A stretch of 64,000 nucleotides of DNA from Saccharomycopsis phalli. Taxonomy: Eukaryota; Ascomycota; Saccharomycetes; Ascoideales; Saccharomycopsidaceae. The notes under the pieces were generated by a model, which did no database searches, was not told the origin of the DNA, and was given only the letters and a program-made list of their open reading frames with translations. Of the stretch, positions 27,589 to 37,612 are shown in pieces; positions within the stretch are counted from its first letter, which is position 1; every line of letters begins with the position of its first letter. The position numbers and the translations under genes were made by a program. The DNA lies in assembly GCA_020342235.1 (NCBI GenBank), contig CP073217.1, forward strand, positions 1,240,001-1,304,000, in the 5' to 3' direction.

Positions 27589-29174
27589 TCACTCCTCATT
27601 AATTCCAGTACTGGCAAACAAACCATCGAGGTCAAACTCCTTGGACCATTCTTGCACGATCGTGGTCTGTTCAACCTTTCCTGAAACCTTAACCGTATTC
27701 TCCGAGAGTTTGGCTTCAAGTGGCACCTCCGGTGGTACAGTCCATCCCACAAAACGTCCATCTTTCCAGTCATTGAGTATACACAATCCCGCGCTATGCA
27801 AGTTAGGTACACCCCCCTTGCCTAATCTGCCTCGTTTTCGGGCAACGTTTATCAAGACTTGCTTGCTGAACTCTTCAAGGTCAGTGTTTGGGATCTCTGG
27901 AAGATCGTAGTGCTTTGTGAATGACTCCCAACTCTCAGCATTCTTCTGGAGCCGCTTGATAAGCAACTGTATGGCCAACGAAGTATCCTTGATCTTTCTA
28001 ATCGGAACAGCATTGAGCAATATCAACTTTGCGTCTTGCTGCAACTTAAGCTTCTTGGTCTTGACTCCCGTAACCAGCGGAGGAAAGACAATACCTGGCG
28101 AATCAATGATTTTCAATTTATTATCAACCTTGATTTCCCTAAGCGAAGTAGTAATACCTGGCTGGTTTCCAACAGGACACACTTTACTCGAGCCTCCATG
28201 CTTGCTGGTTAAGGCATTTATAATCGACGACTTTCCAACGTTTGGAAATCCACATACACCCACGACAATGGATCTCTTCAAATTAGACTTGTTGGCGTAA
28301 CTCTTTAAGGAAGTGATCAAGTCACCAGCAGTCACAGACTGACTCAAGTTCTTGTTGAAATTGTTTCCCACAGCTAGCGATGAACTCGAACTGCCCTTGA
28401 CAGGAATGATAGGAAATCTCCCTTTGTAAAAATCAAGCCATCTCTTCATAACGTCGTTTGGCACCAAGTCAACTTTATTCAAGAGCAAAATCAACTTCTT
28501 GTCTTTGGTGCTCAAGATGCTTTCCTCCAAGCTCTTGGATCTGGTACCTTCTGGATCACGTGCGTCAAGGACATACAAAATCACATCAGACGCCTTCAAA
28601 ACCGCCTTGAAAAATTTGCTAAACGCCTTCATAGACGTCTCTGATTCATTGTCATTGCCTTGATATTCATCTTCATCCTCACTAGCCACCTCAATATCTT
28701 CAAACTCCAAATCCTCAGCTTCATCTTCAACCATTTCGTCTCCACCCTCCCCATCATATTCCTTGGCAGCCTTTTGAGCTGACTCCACGAGTGCAGCTAA
28801 TCCTCCTTGAGAATCGTCTTCGTCTTCATTATCTTCATCCATTGCATCATCATCAGCCTCTTGTGCTCTTTCCTCCAATCTCTTCTGCTTGGCCAAGAGT
28901 TTCTTTTCAGCTGCTTCTCTTCTCTTATTCTCAACCTCATTGATTATCTCTTCCTTATACGGAAAACTTGAAGGGATTCCCAATTCTTTTGGTTTTCGAG
29001 ACTTCCATTGTGGGTTCTTCTTAGCATGCTTGGCTTCTTTTCTCTTTTGAGCCGCAGCCTTCTTCTTAATCCCTTCCCTCATACGAGTAGAGGTACGCTT
29101 ACTAGTTGGTTCTAAAGTCAGTAATTTTCCTTTATAAATTCGGCTAGACCATTCAACTTACTTCTCACTCTCAT
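27589..29174 (-). CDS. NUG1: Nucleolar GTPase Nug1 (spliced)
   Basis: Exon 1 is only 13 nt (29174-29162). A 50-nt intron (29161-29112; donor GTAAGT, branch ACTGAC, acceptor TTTAG) leads to exon 2 (29111-27589). The 511-residue product then begins MRVRKPTSKRTSTRMREGIKKK, nearly the same as S. cerevisiae Nug1, which strongly supports the tiny first exon. A basic, helical N-terminus and an acidic coiled region (about 90-165) precede a circularly permuted GTPase domain: NKVD (216-219), P-loop GFPNVGKS (292-299) and DSPG (341-344). Nug1 binds pre-60S particles and helps recruit Dbp10 during 60S subunit maturation. The acidic region uses many GAT/GAA codons. Confidence 0.94.
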
Positions 29175-29285
29175 CTGCCTATACTACTATGCTACCTAGT
29201 TTGAAAATTTTTTTTCTCCTGGGATGAGATCCGACCCGCCATAATGGTATACACTGCTACAATTACAGGATCATTAGAACATTTA

Positions 29286-30509
29286 TTACGAAGCCCTACT
29301 AGTACCACTCAATTTAACAGCAGCACCGTATTTCTGTAATTTTGTCAACAATGCATCTCCCTGCTTGATTAACAATTGATATTGTGCGTTTTTATTGTCT
29401 GGTCTATTGGTTTCCACAATGCCATTGACTCGATCAATCACACAGTTTAACTTCTTGTTTGGAATGTACTTGCACAAATCATTATCCAAAAAATTTACAG
29501 AAACTCCAAATTGCTCAGCCATGGACTTCAAGGACAAGGCTTTATAAGAGTCTAGCAACTGTGCATACGCCTTTCGTCTCAACTCTCTGACATAAAAGTT
29601 GGCGTGGACAGACAAATACTTGGAAGGAATCAATATCTCATCATAAACACGTGCCAATGATGGGAATAACTCTGGATAGTTGGCATAATATAACGCATTA
29701 CTCAAATCAGTCACAACTTTCAACTCAGGCGAAGTGGTGATGAGAGACAATATTTCTGGCGAGTCGACAACTTTCTTCTTCAAGTCTTTTCTTTCAAACG
29801 ACAAAAGTCCCAAGATGACAGAATATTGGGCAATCTGCTCATAAGTTGCCACCTCGGAAGACGTAAAAGTGGACATGGCATCTATTAAAAGCTTAGCCGC
29901 CTCCTCAAAGTTTCTAATAGACATTAAATGAATCCCATAGTAAGTCTTATATCTGTTTCTTCTTTCCCAGTCCCCTCCCTTATCAATTAATAAGTTTGCC
30001 TCTGCCAAAACTTTGCCAGTGTTATTCAAGTCATTGAAGAAGAACCCGATACGAGAAATAGTCAATAGAATATCTATCTTGGTTCCCGTGGACGAACTTA
30101 ACTCCAATGCTTCTCTTAATTTCGCAGTGGCATTAACCCTATCACCAATCTTTGCGTAATATTCACCCAACTTGGTTATGGCATTTACCTTGTCTAATTC
30201 ATTGTCCTCGTCTTCCTCTTCAATAGTCTTAATTTTATCATTCAACTCTTGGATCTCCTTTTCATTATTAGCCTTTAACTTTAAGTACAAGCTTTCATCC
30301 CAGGGCAATTTAGTCGTGTCCTTTTTGAAATATTCATGGTGAAGATAGTAGTAATATGGGGCCAAGTTTTCCTTTTCAATTTCATCCACTATGTACTTTC
30401 TCGCATTAGAGTGACGTGTTTTTAGCTCGCTCTTAGTTAATTCAAAAGCATACTGTGACAAATAGAAATCAGGTACTCTAGGTATTTCGGTAGCTTGAAA
30501 ATCACTCAT
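29286..30509 (-). CDS. RPN7: 26S proteasome lid subunit Rpn7
   Basis: A 407-residue PCI-domain protein. It starts with IPRVPDFYLSQYAFEL, typical of Rpn7/PSMD6. A helical TPR-like solenoid (GEYYAKIGDRVNATAKLREAL at about 115-135) follows, and then a C-terminal PCI domain (about 215-385). Length matches the family (S. cerevisiae 429). Rpn7 sits in the lid and contacts Rpn3 and Rpn11 neighbours. The upstream 60 bp hold a palindromic GTGGTCGCCAC (a possible variant proteasome element, unproven) and a CACGTG site. Confidence 0.95.
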   Translation of the reverse strand: MSDFQATEIPRVPDFYLSQYAFELTKSELKTRHSNARKYIVDEIEKENLAPYYYYLHHEYFKKDTTKLPWDESLYLKLKANNEKEIQELNDKIKTIEEEDEDNELDKVNAITKLGEYYAKIGDRVNATAKLREALELSSSTGTKIDILLTISRIGFFFNDLNNTGKVLAEANLLIDKGGDWERRNRYKTYYGIHLMSIRNFEEAAKLLIDAMSTFTSSEVATYEQIAQYSVILGLLSFERKDLKKKVVDSPEILSLITTSPELKVVTDLSNALYYANYPELFPSLARVYDEILIPSKYLSVHANFYVRELRRKAYAQLLDSYKALSLKSMAEQFGVSVNFLDNDLCKYIPNKKLNCVIDRVNGIVETNRPDNKNAQYQLLIKQGDALLTKLQKYGAAVKLSGTSRAS

Positions 30510-30564
30510 TGTAACTGTACTATCGTGGTGGTCGCCACTGGGAAATTCGTCACTTTTCCGACAT

Positions 30565-30570
30565 CACGTG
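30565..30570. promoter_or_regulatory. Cbf1-like TCACGTGAC site upstream of RPN7
   Basis: The nonamer TCACGTGAC centred here matches the extended Cbf1 consensus and lies 56 bp from the RPN7 start codon. Confidence 0.45.
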
Positions 30571-30781
30571 ACAATGTTTTCCACATGTACATACATTCGT
30601 CTATGGTTGTTAATATACTATCCAGAGGAGTCTAATATCGCATTAACTCTATATCCAGTCTTATTATGACCAAGGCAATGGACATACTGGTTCGGAAGAT
30701 TGTGTATCTACAAAAGTTCACAAAATTTCTCCCAAAACGGAATCAATCAAACCCAAAGGAAAAAAAAAGTCTATTGTAACA

Positions 30782-33166
30782 TTAATGAAGTATACTCGAA
30801 GAGAACCGCTTCGTCAGTTTTTTGCCAAACCAAAATTTTCCGCTCCACTGGCAGATTATTGTTTGGAGATCTTGAAGCTGAACCTCTGCAGACTTGAGTT
30901 CATCGCCGATTCGAGATTTTAGGAGGATATGATATTCCTCAATAGATGGAAGGAATTTCTTGAAATGCTTAAAGTCATCCAACGCTGTCTGTAGCTCCAA
31001 CCGAGTTAGTTGGTTTTTATTAGTCAATTGGCTGGAAAAATGTTCTAAGCTGAACTGACTGTCACTTATATCGCCGGTCACTCCGTAACTCTCACTATAG
31101 AAGTTCTCCTTCAATCGGATGTGGTCTTTATGTATGTCACGAAGTTCAGATATGAAGTCTGTACTCATCATAAACTTCACATTAGTTAAAATTTTTGTGT
31201 ATATCTTGATGCAGCTCTCATAGTCTCCCAAGTTTATATAATTAGTAAGAAGCGTGAGATATAGAAGCTCTGTTGACGTGCTGTCAATATTAATGTGTAT
31301 ATTCTTTTGTGACTTGGTGGTCACAATGTTTTCGCATTTCGTAAGGAGTTTGTTCAGATAATCATACCGGTCGAGGTTAGAGGCTAGCTGGGCTAGTTCA
31401 ATATAGTTTTGGAAATTCATATCACTTTGATGTGTTATGTAGAATTTCTCTAGCATACCAGCAACCAAGCTCAACCTGGATGTGTCCCGAAAGTACCTTA
31501 GCTTTTTAAAATTGTAATTCAAAGATCTCTTAAAATGATACAGATCAATAGAGTGCTCCATCACTGCATTGTATTCGGGGTGAACTGCTATTAGTTGGTT
31601 AACGATCTCGTGCTTCAAATCAAATATCCGCAATTTGACTGGAATAGTGTAGTTCAATTGATTCATGATTTCTAAAATTCTACTAGCTTCTTCCTCGCTT
31701 CCTTCGATTTTCGTCACTTTGTATGTTCGAAATAGTTCAGAGAATCTCGGTTGTATGCCTTCTCGGAGCATTTTATTAATCTGTGTAATGGAACATGCTT
31801 GGCTGGAAAGCTCCCGGCCATGTTCTCCGAGATCAAGATAGTCCACATATGGATTGTTAATCATGGCCTTTAGCCAGTTAAATTCTATCTTATCGTTTAT
31901 CGCCTTTAAAGTATTCTTTAGTGCCCCGACAGATGATCTATTAGTTACGGCAAAACAATGCACAGCCAAACTTAATAATATCAGGTCAAACTTAGGTTTA
32001 GAACGTTCTAAATGGGCTTTTAGTACAGTTAGCAACAACCCAAACTGCTGGGTTTTGATACAGTACACCGCAAACGAACGGATGTAATATCTGTCAGAAA
32101 GTAAGTCAATGTTCTTGACTTTGGCCAACTTTAACATCTTTATTATTTCAGGATGGTATTTTATGTAGCTAAAGGCCAAAATATAACGCCTTAGAATCAA
32201 AGTCAATGCCTTTCTTTTGCTTTCCTCATCCATTTCGCTGTTGGCTATATCAATGAGAATCTGATGAAGTAATTGATATGGTTTGAGTGTTGCAGCTTTT
32301 AAATAGTCTTCTAACTGCTCCTGGTTGTTATCCAAACTGAGCAACACATCTTCTTGTCGTTTTAACTTACCTATGGCAAATTCAGCCCTTAGTGTGTTCA
32401 CTTCCCGATCACTTAATTGATTACTTAACTGATCGAAATAGCGATACACTTGTTCATTCGAGCCCATTCTCTTGTACCCATCGTAAAGAATTCTATAAGC
32501 GGCGTTTGTTATTTCAAGGTTATTGCTTTTGTATAGGTTGAAGCCAAATTCTAATAAGGACAATTGACCATTCTTCTTTAGCAAAGATTCCAAGTAGCGC
32601 TCCAAAAATAAAGGAACTTGGTTTGGACGCAACACTTCTCCGGAGATAAATTGATAGAATACCTCCCTTGCGAGGCCCAAGTTGCCATTTTCAATGATAG
32701 CTGCAATACAGTAACCAGGTGTCTTTGGATCCAACTGAATATCAAGGTCCTCTATTAGGGATAAATATAATGGAAAATATTTGGATTCAATTGTATCGCA
32801 TTTGCCAAAGCGATGATAGGCCTTGATAAGCAATTCAACTGATTTTACCTTTGTGATTCTGTCCTCGTTCAAGTAGCCAGAAAACTGGGTTAAGATCCTC
32901 ACAGCACGCTTGCTTTCGAAATTATCAATTAAAAACGCAGCGAACTCCACCAATTCAGCACGACTGAGTCCCGGAGAGTTTTTGTTTGCCTTGTTAATGA
33001 GATCAAAGTAGCCTACCTTTTTCAACATGTCCATTTGACTGTCAAGACCCGACCACTCGGGCTGTGCGGCAGGTAGAGAGATACAGGATCTAGAAACAAT
33101 CCTATATACCTGGCATCTGACGATATGCCACGGAACAGGACGTCTTAGAAACCTATAGCTGATCAT
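30782..33166 (-). CDS. Probable mitochondrial PPR-like RNA-associated protein
   Basis: A 794-residue helical protein I cannot assign to one family. The N-terminus is basic and Ser/Arg-rich with no acidic residue in the first 35 (MISYRFLRRPVPWHIVRC), as in mitochondrial presequences. The body consists of repeated helical hairpins, with PPR-like spacing around residues 75-260 (for example ITNAAYRILYDGYKRMGSNE) and again around 585-660 (TLLTNYINLGDYESCIKIYT). Fungal PPR proteins (Ccm1/Dmr1, Aep-type, Rmd9) act on mitochondrial mRNA or rRNA and evolve fast, which would explain the lack of a clear match. Rpn7 is its downstream same-strand neighbour. Confidence 0.6.
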   Translation of the reverse strand: MISYRFLRRPVPWHIVRCQVYRIVSRSCISLPAAQPEWSGLDSQMDMLKKVGYFDLINKANKNSPGLSRAELVEFAAFLIDNFESKRAVRILTQFSGYLNEDRITKVKSVELLIKAYHRFGKCDTIESKYFPLYLSLIEDLDIQLDPKTPGYCIAAIIENGNLGLAREVFYQFISGEVLRPNQVPLFLERYLESLLKKNGQLSLLEFGFNLYKSNNLEITNAAYRILYDGYKRMGSNEQVYRYFDQLSNQLSDREVNTLRAEFAIGKLKRQEDVLLSLDNNQEQLEDYLKAATLKPYQLLHQILIDIANSEMDEESKRKALTLILRRYILAFSYIKYHPEIIKMLKLAKVKNIDLLSDRYYIRSFAVYCIKTQQFGLLLTVLKAHLERSKPKFDLILLSLAVHCFAVTNRSSVGALKNTLKAINDKIEFNWLKAMINNPYVDYLDLGEHGRELSSQACSITQINKMLREGIQPRFSELFRTYKVTKIEGSEEEASRILEIMNQLNYTIPVKLRIFDLKHEIVNQLIAVHPEYNAVMEHSIDLYHFKRSLNYNFKKLRYFRDTSRLSLVAGMLEKFYITHQSDMNFQNYIELAQLASNLDRYDYLNKLLTKCENIVTTKSQKNIHINIDSTSTELLYLTLLTNYINLGDYESCIKIYTKILTNVKFMMSTDFISELRDIHKDHIRLKENFYSESYGVTGDISDSQFSLEHFSSQLTNKNQLTRLELQTALDDFKHFKKFLPSIEEYHILLKSRIGDELKSAEVQLQDLQTIICQWSGKFWFGKKLTKRFSSSILH

Positions 33167-33454
33167 ATTGCAGCTTGTGGATGGTCAAAAAAGTTTGATG
33201 TTACCAGCCACATGTGGCGGAAAAAAAATGTCAAATGCGCGCCACAAAATCAGGTGATTGCGCCACAGCACTCACCAGCCACGGTGCCACCCCCACGAAA
33301 TCCTTAATCACTCATGTGCTTATAACAAGCAAGTTGATAGGCTATTTCCTCCGCAATATAAGGCGGCCCGGGAGGTTTGACACACAATAGACTACTTTCT
33401 CGAGAAACGACCATTTACATATAAGAACTTTTGTGATTCAATTCTCCTATACAA

Positions 33455-35383
33455 ATGTCTGACATCCAAGAATTAACAAACATTCCCAAGAACCCTGTCA
33501 TTGTTGTTGGTGGAGGACTAGCAGGACTTTCTGCAGCCCACCAGGCATACATCAACGGAGCCAATATCGTTGTGTTGGACAAGCAAGGGTTCTTTGGCGG
33601 AAATTCCACCAAGGCCACCTCGGGTATTAACGGAGCATTAACCAGAACCCAGGTCGACTTGGGTATAAAAGACTCGGTGCAGCAATTCTACAACGACACC
33701 ATTAAATCTGGTAAGAACGAGGCAGACCCTAAATTGGCCAAGGTGTTGACGTACGAGTCTGCCAGTGCGGTTGAGTGGTTGCAAGATATTTTCGACTTGG
33801 ACTTGACCTTGGTCTCGAGATTGGGAGGCCATTCCCAGCCAAGAACCCACAGAGGAAGGGATGCAAAGTTCCCGGGGATGGCCATCACGTATGCGTTGAT
33901 GTCTAAGTTGGAGGAGCTTGCCGAATCGGACCCTAGCCGGGTGTACATTTCGAAAAAGTCCAAAGTGGTTGACTTGATCAAGGAAGGAAACGTGTGCAAG
34001 GGATTGGTGTTTGTCAAGAACAATACTGAAAAGTTCAAGGTGCACGGCCCTGTTATTTTGGCTACCGGAGGATATGCTGCCGACTTTGACTCCAAGGACT
34101 CTTTGTTGGCCAAATACCGTCCTGATGTGATGAAATTGTCCACGACCAACGGCAACCATGCCACAGGCGATGGCCAGAAGCTCGTTATGAGATACGGAGG
34201 CGTGGGCATTGATCTCGACAAGGTCCAGGTGCACCCTACTGGACTAGTTGCGCCAAACGACCCGGAGTCGAAGTTCAAGTTCTTGGCAGGTGAGGCACTT
34301 CGAGGCGAGGGGGCGATCATGTTAGATGCCACTGGTAAGAGATTCTGCAACGAGCTAGGCACCAGAGACTATGTGTCTGGTGAAATGACCAAGGTCAAGT
34401 ATCCAATCAGATTGATTTTGAATTCCAAGGGGGCCAAGAAGTTGCCGTTCCACGTGTCGCACTACGAGTCTCGAGGTTTGATGAAGACTACCTCGGGAGC
34501 TCAGTTAGCCAAGGACCTTGGAGTTTCCATCACTGCATTGCAGGGCGAATTGGACAAGTACAACAAGTCTGCAGACTTCCTTGCCAAGAACCCAGACAAG
34601 AAGACCATCGACCCATTTGGAAAGAGCTTCTTTGACGGGGCTCCATTCCAGGTCTCTGACACATTCCATGTGTCTTTGATTGACCGGGTGGTCCACTTCA
34701 CCATGGGTGGTGTGAAGATCGACCCAGACTCCCGGGTCTTGACGTACAAAGACGAGGCCAAAAAGGAGTTTACGCCTATCTACGGGTTGTATGCTGCCGG
34801 TGAATTGGCCGGTAATATCCATGGATTCAACCGGTTGGGTGGCTCGTCATTGCTTGCGTGTGTGGTGTTTGGAAGAGTGAGCGGAAGAGCTGCCACAAAC
34901 TACTTGTTGAATAAGTTGTCGACTACTGGTGGGTCTGGTGCTGGGGAAAGATTGAAGCAGATTTCTTTACACTTGGACCCTGACTTTGATGGGCAGCTCG
35001 TGATTGATTTTGGAGCTAGCCAAGCCCCAGCCACACTGGCTCCAGCCACACCAGCCACACCAGCCAAGGCCGAGGCAAAGAGTAGTGTCAAGACAATTAC
35101 GACCAAAAAAGGATTTAAAATTCCCGAGCGGTACATAAGTATGGAAGAATTGGCGCAGCACAACAGCGAGAAATCTTGCTGGATAGCTGTGAAAAACGTA
35201 GTGTTGGACGTAACCAACTTCTTTGACGACCATCCAGGTGGAAAGCAGTCGCTCCTCAACTTTGCGGGGAAGGACTCCACTGAGGCATTTGAGATGCTCC
35301 ATGACGACGACGTGATTCCAAAGTATGCCGCACAGACGGTTATTGGGATAGTCAAGGGCAAGAAGCCAGGTTTGGACATATAA
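33455..35383 (+). CDS. OSM1: Soluble fumarate reductase with C-terminal cytochrome b5 domain
   Basis: A 642-residue flavoprotein. The FAD dinucleotide motif VVGGGLAGLSAA lies at about 17-28 and the family marker GFFGGNSTKATSGING at about 48-63. The active-site region follows (GGHSQPRTHRGRDAKFPG; later VHPTG and GEALRGEGA). It resembles S. cerevisiae Osm1/Frd1. After an Ala/Pro/Thr linker (about 522-545) comes a cytochrome b5 domain from about 560, with heme ligands His593 (HPGG) and probably His616. S. cerevisiae Osm1 and Frd1 lack this domain. The enzyme reduces fumarate to succinate and reoxidises reduced flavin or NADH; the heme domain may be its electron entry. No mitochondrial or ER signal is visible, so it is probably cytosolic. 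Confidence 0.92.
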   Translation: MSDIQELTNIPKNPVIVVGGGLAGLSAAHQAYINGANIVVLDKQGFFGGNSTKATSGINGALTRTQVDLGIKDSVQQFYNDTIKSGKNEADPKLAKVLTYESASAVEWLQDIFDLDLTLVSRLGGHSQPRTHRGRDAKFPGMAITYALMSKLEELAESDPSRVYISKKSKVVDLIKEGNVCKGLVFVKNNTEKFKVHGPVILATGGYAADFDSKDSLLAKYRPDVMKLSTTNGNHATGDGQKLVMRYGGVGIDLDKVQVHPTGLVAPNDPESKFKFLAGEALRGEGAIMLDATGKRFCNELGTRDYVSGEMTKVKYPIRLILNSKGAKKLPFHVSHYESRGLMKTTSGAQLAKDLGVSITALQGELDKYNKSADFLAKNPDKKTIDPFGKSFFDGAPFQVSDTFHVSLIDRVVHFTMGGVKIDPDSRVLTYKDEAKKEFTPIYGLYAAGELAGNIHGFNRLGGSSLLACVVFGRVSGRAATNYLLNKLSTTGGSGAGERLKQISLHLDPDFDGQLVIDFGASQAPATLAPATPATPAKAEAKSSVKTITTKKGFKIPERYISMEELAQHNSEKSCWIAVKNVVLDVTNFFDDHPGGKQSLLNFAGKDSTEAFEMLHDDDVIPKYAAQTVIGIVKGKKPGLDI

Positions 35384-36361
35384 TCAATATATGAAATTCG
35401 AGAGTTTGTCAATAGTAACTTGTGCAAATGATTCACTTTCTTTTAGGACGAAGCTATGCGTAAACTGCCTTGTACTGTCTATTTCGCAAGTGTATTGCGA
35501 CCCCCGGCCGTCAAAATACCGTTCTACAATGTACTGTCTGGTGTTATCGGCTACCCAGTGGTCATCTTTTGCAAAATAGCACCAAATATCGCAGGCACTG
35601 TCGCTTTCCAAATGAAAGAAGCAGTCATTGAACTCAATGTCGTTGTTGATTGTGTGCATCTCGTGCTTGGCAAGCCCAAGAACCTGGCGCACAGCTTCAC
35701 TGCTGGCCACCAACTTCCTTGTGCCTTGAATGGAGTATTCAGAACCACCGCTCATCCAGAGTTTCACCAAGTGATCAATTACTGCATTTGGCAATAAGTA
35801 GTTCATCCAGGTGACAAGTCGGGCCACATGGTGGTGGAGGTTGGGGACATAATTAAACATCCGAGTAAACTTAACCCCGCTGGACGACTTTGCAATATCG
35901 ATAATTGTCGGGAAGAGCAATCCAACAAATGATATCTTCACGCTCTCTTTAGTCAATGTAGTTGCGATTTTTTGAGCCATGTAAGCCCCCACCGAATGGC
36001 CGAGGAGGATCACCTCTCGGTTATCGCGGTTCCGTTCGCCCTCGGTGTTGCCTTGTTCAAACGCAACAAAGTTGCGAATGATTTGCTCCTTGTGCAATAT
36101 TTGTGACGGCAAGTCAAACACATCAAACTGGGCCTTAGCTAGGGGCTCGGTGATGGATGCCGAGTCGTGACAAGTGTGGGAAATGCATAGAATTTCAAAC
36201 AGCGTTGCTTGCTGGACCAGGTCCAAGTAAGGGACGTAGTAGTCGACAATGCCTGGATTTCCTGGAATAAACACCAAGAGAGGACGCTTTGCCGAGGATT
36301 TGACGTGGTAAATGGTGGTTGGGAATTTACTGGCTGTGTAAGGTCCTAAATAGCCCCTCAT
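35384..36361 (-). CDS. LDH1: Lipid droplet hydrolase Ldh1/LDAH-like
   Basis: A 325-residue alpha/beta hydrolase of the UPF0554/LDAH group (S. cerevisiae YBR204C). The oxyanion-hole segment FIPGNPGIVDYY is at about 31-42. The nucleophile is the serine in LLGHSVGAYMAQ near residue 119. A candidate acid lies in the FAKDDHWV segment (about 268-275), and the catalytic His is probably that in QFTHSF. These enzymes sit on lipid droplets and have esterase or sterol-ester activity. The stop codon abuts the fumarate reductase stop with no spacer (35381-35383 and 35384-35386), so the two transcripts must overlap. Confidence 0.88.
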   Translation of the reverse strand: MRGYLGPYTASKFPTTIYHVKSSAKRPLLVFIPGNPGIVDYYVPYLDLVQQATLFEILCISHTCHDSASITEPLAKAQFDVFDLPSQILHKEQIIRNFVAFEQGNTEGERNRDNREVILLGHSVGAYMAQKIATTLTKESVKISFVGLLFPTIIDIAKSSSGVKFTRMFNYVPNLHHHVARLVTWMNYLLPNAVIDHLVKLWMSGGSEYSIQGTRKLVASSEAVRQVLGLAKHEMHTINNDIEFNDCFFHLESDSACDIWCYFAKDDHWVADNTRQYIVERYFDGRGSQYTCEIDSTRQFTHSFVLKESESFAQVTIDKLSNFIY

Positions 36362-36451
36362 GCTGTCGATGTAAGGTTATTTTCAACGGGCTCAAAACAT
36401 TTGCGCTAGGTTTCTACGCAGGGCACTCTACAAGTAATCACATCAACAAAC

Positions 36452-37477
36452 TCATTGCCATATTTTTGACTTGTCCACCGGTCGTTCCTTAGGAAGCGAG
36501 ACGTAGCCGGCCTTTTCTTTCAACTTGAACTGGACAATCAGACACAAGCTGTAGATGACGTCCAAGGTAGGAGTTGGCACGTGTAGCTCTCTGGCCACAC
36601 GCAACAAGTTACCCAAGATCACCTCGATCTCCAACGGATTGCCCTTTTGTAGGTCCACTGCCATGGAAGGGGTGAAGTAGTCGCCATCATCATCGTGCAA
36701 CATATCGTTAATTGCTGAGGCTGGAAGGTCTACGCCATCGGCCTTTGCCACGGCGATGATTTCTTTCATTGCCGGGATGACGATCTTGCTGTTTCCCCCC
36801 GACACCTCCACTCTACCGACGTCGGTGCCAACCAAGGTGCAGATGGGGTTCAATGTGCCGTTGTAAATAAGTTTCTTGTAGCGAGCGTACTTTGAGTCTG
36901 GCGAGTACGTGACGGTGTTTTTGTCGGTGGAATAGACGTCAATGAACTGCTTGGCCTTTTCCTCCTGGATCTCGACCGGCAAGTTTTTATTGGGGAAGTA
37001 GCTGATCTGGGTGATCTCGTGCTGGGTCTGGTGGATGACTCCGTTGAAGTTGTGCGAGCCGACATATGTCACGCCCGAGATGCAGACGTTGTTTGGGTAC
37101 TTTGCAATGATCGGGCGGCCAATGTCAAAGCCGTTTTGGATCAACACAATTGTGCTGTGTCCATGCACCACCACTGGCTCAATAATGTCCTCGACCTTGA
37201 CAATGTCAGGCAAGTTTTTCGTGGTGACGACAATGAAGTCGAACTTGACGCCCGACTGGCCGGCTGCCTCGACGGTGGGATAAATCTCGTCTGGGGACCA
37301 GTTCTTGACCACGCCATGGTCTGCGGAGTTGAACTCGTAGCCGTTGTTTTTGACGGTTTCGTAATCGCGGCGGACCACCAACGACACGGTGGCGTGTTTT
37401 TTGTAGGAGATGCTGTGTGCGACAACGGCGCCGACGCCGCCCGCACCAATTAACAAGACCTTGGAGAGTTGAGACAT
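36452..37477 (-). CDS. Ketopantoate reductase (ApbA/PanE)-like oxidoreductase
   Basis: A 341-residue protein beginning MSQLSKVLLIGAGGVGAVVA, the Rossmann fold of the 2-dehydropantoate 2-reductase family. It binds NADPH. The family's central helix shows YARYKKLIYNGTLNPIC at about 203-219, with the catalytic lysine and the NxxxN-like pattern, and SMAVDLQKGNPLEIE at about 270-284. S. cerevisiae has several relatives (Pan5, YDL144C), so the true substrate is uncertain; pantothenate synthesis is one option. The same frame stays open far upstream, antisense to TED1, but family alignment places the start at 37477. Confidence 0.85.
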   Translation of the reverse strand: MSQLSKVLLIGAGGVGAVVAHSISYKKHATVSLVVRRDYETVKNNGYEFNSADHGVVKNWSPDEIYPTVEAAGQSGVKFDFIVVTTKNLPDIVKVEDIIEPVVVHGHSTIVLIQNGFDIGRPIIAKYPNNVCISGVTYVGSHNFNGVIHQTQHEITQISYFPNKNLPVEIQEEKAKQFIDVYSTDKNTVTYSPDSKYARYKKLIYNGTLNPICTLVGTDVGRVEVSGGNSKIVIPAMKEIIAVAKADGVDLPASAINDMLHDDDGDYFTPSMAVDLQKGNPLEIEVILGNLLRVARELHVPTPTLDVIYSLCLIVQFKLKEKAGYVSLPKERPVDKSKIWQ

Positions 37478-37612
37478 GTGTTGTGAAATCTGGGGGAGCC
37501 CCCGCCTTAATATATGCGATCCATCTGCCCAGGGAAGTACGCACATCTGCAGGTCGGGTAGTGCCTCTTTTGGATTGGCTAGTAGGTATCGACTACCTTC
37601 ACAGTTTGCAAC

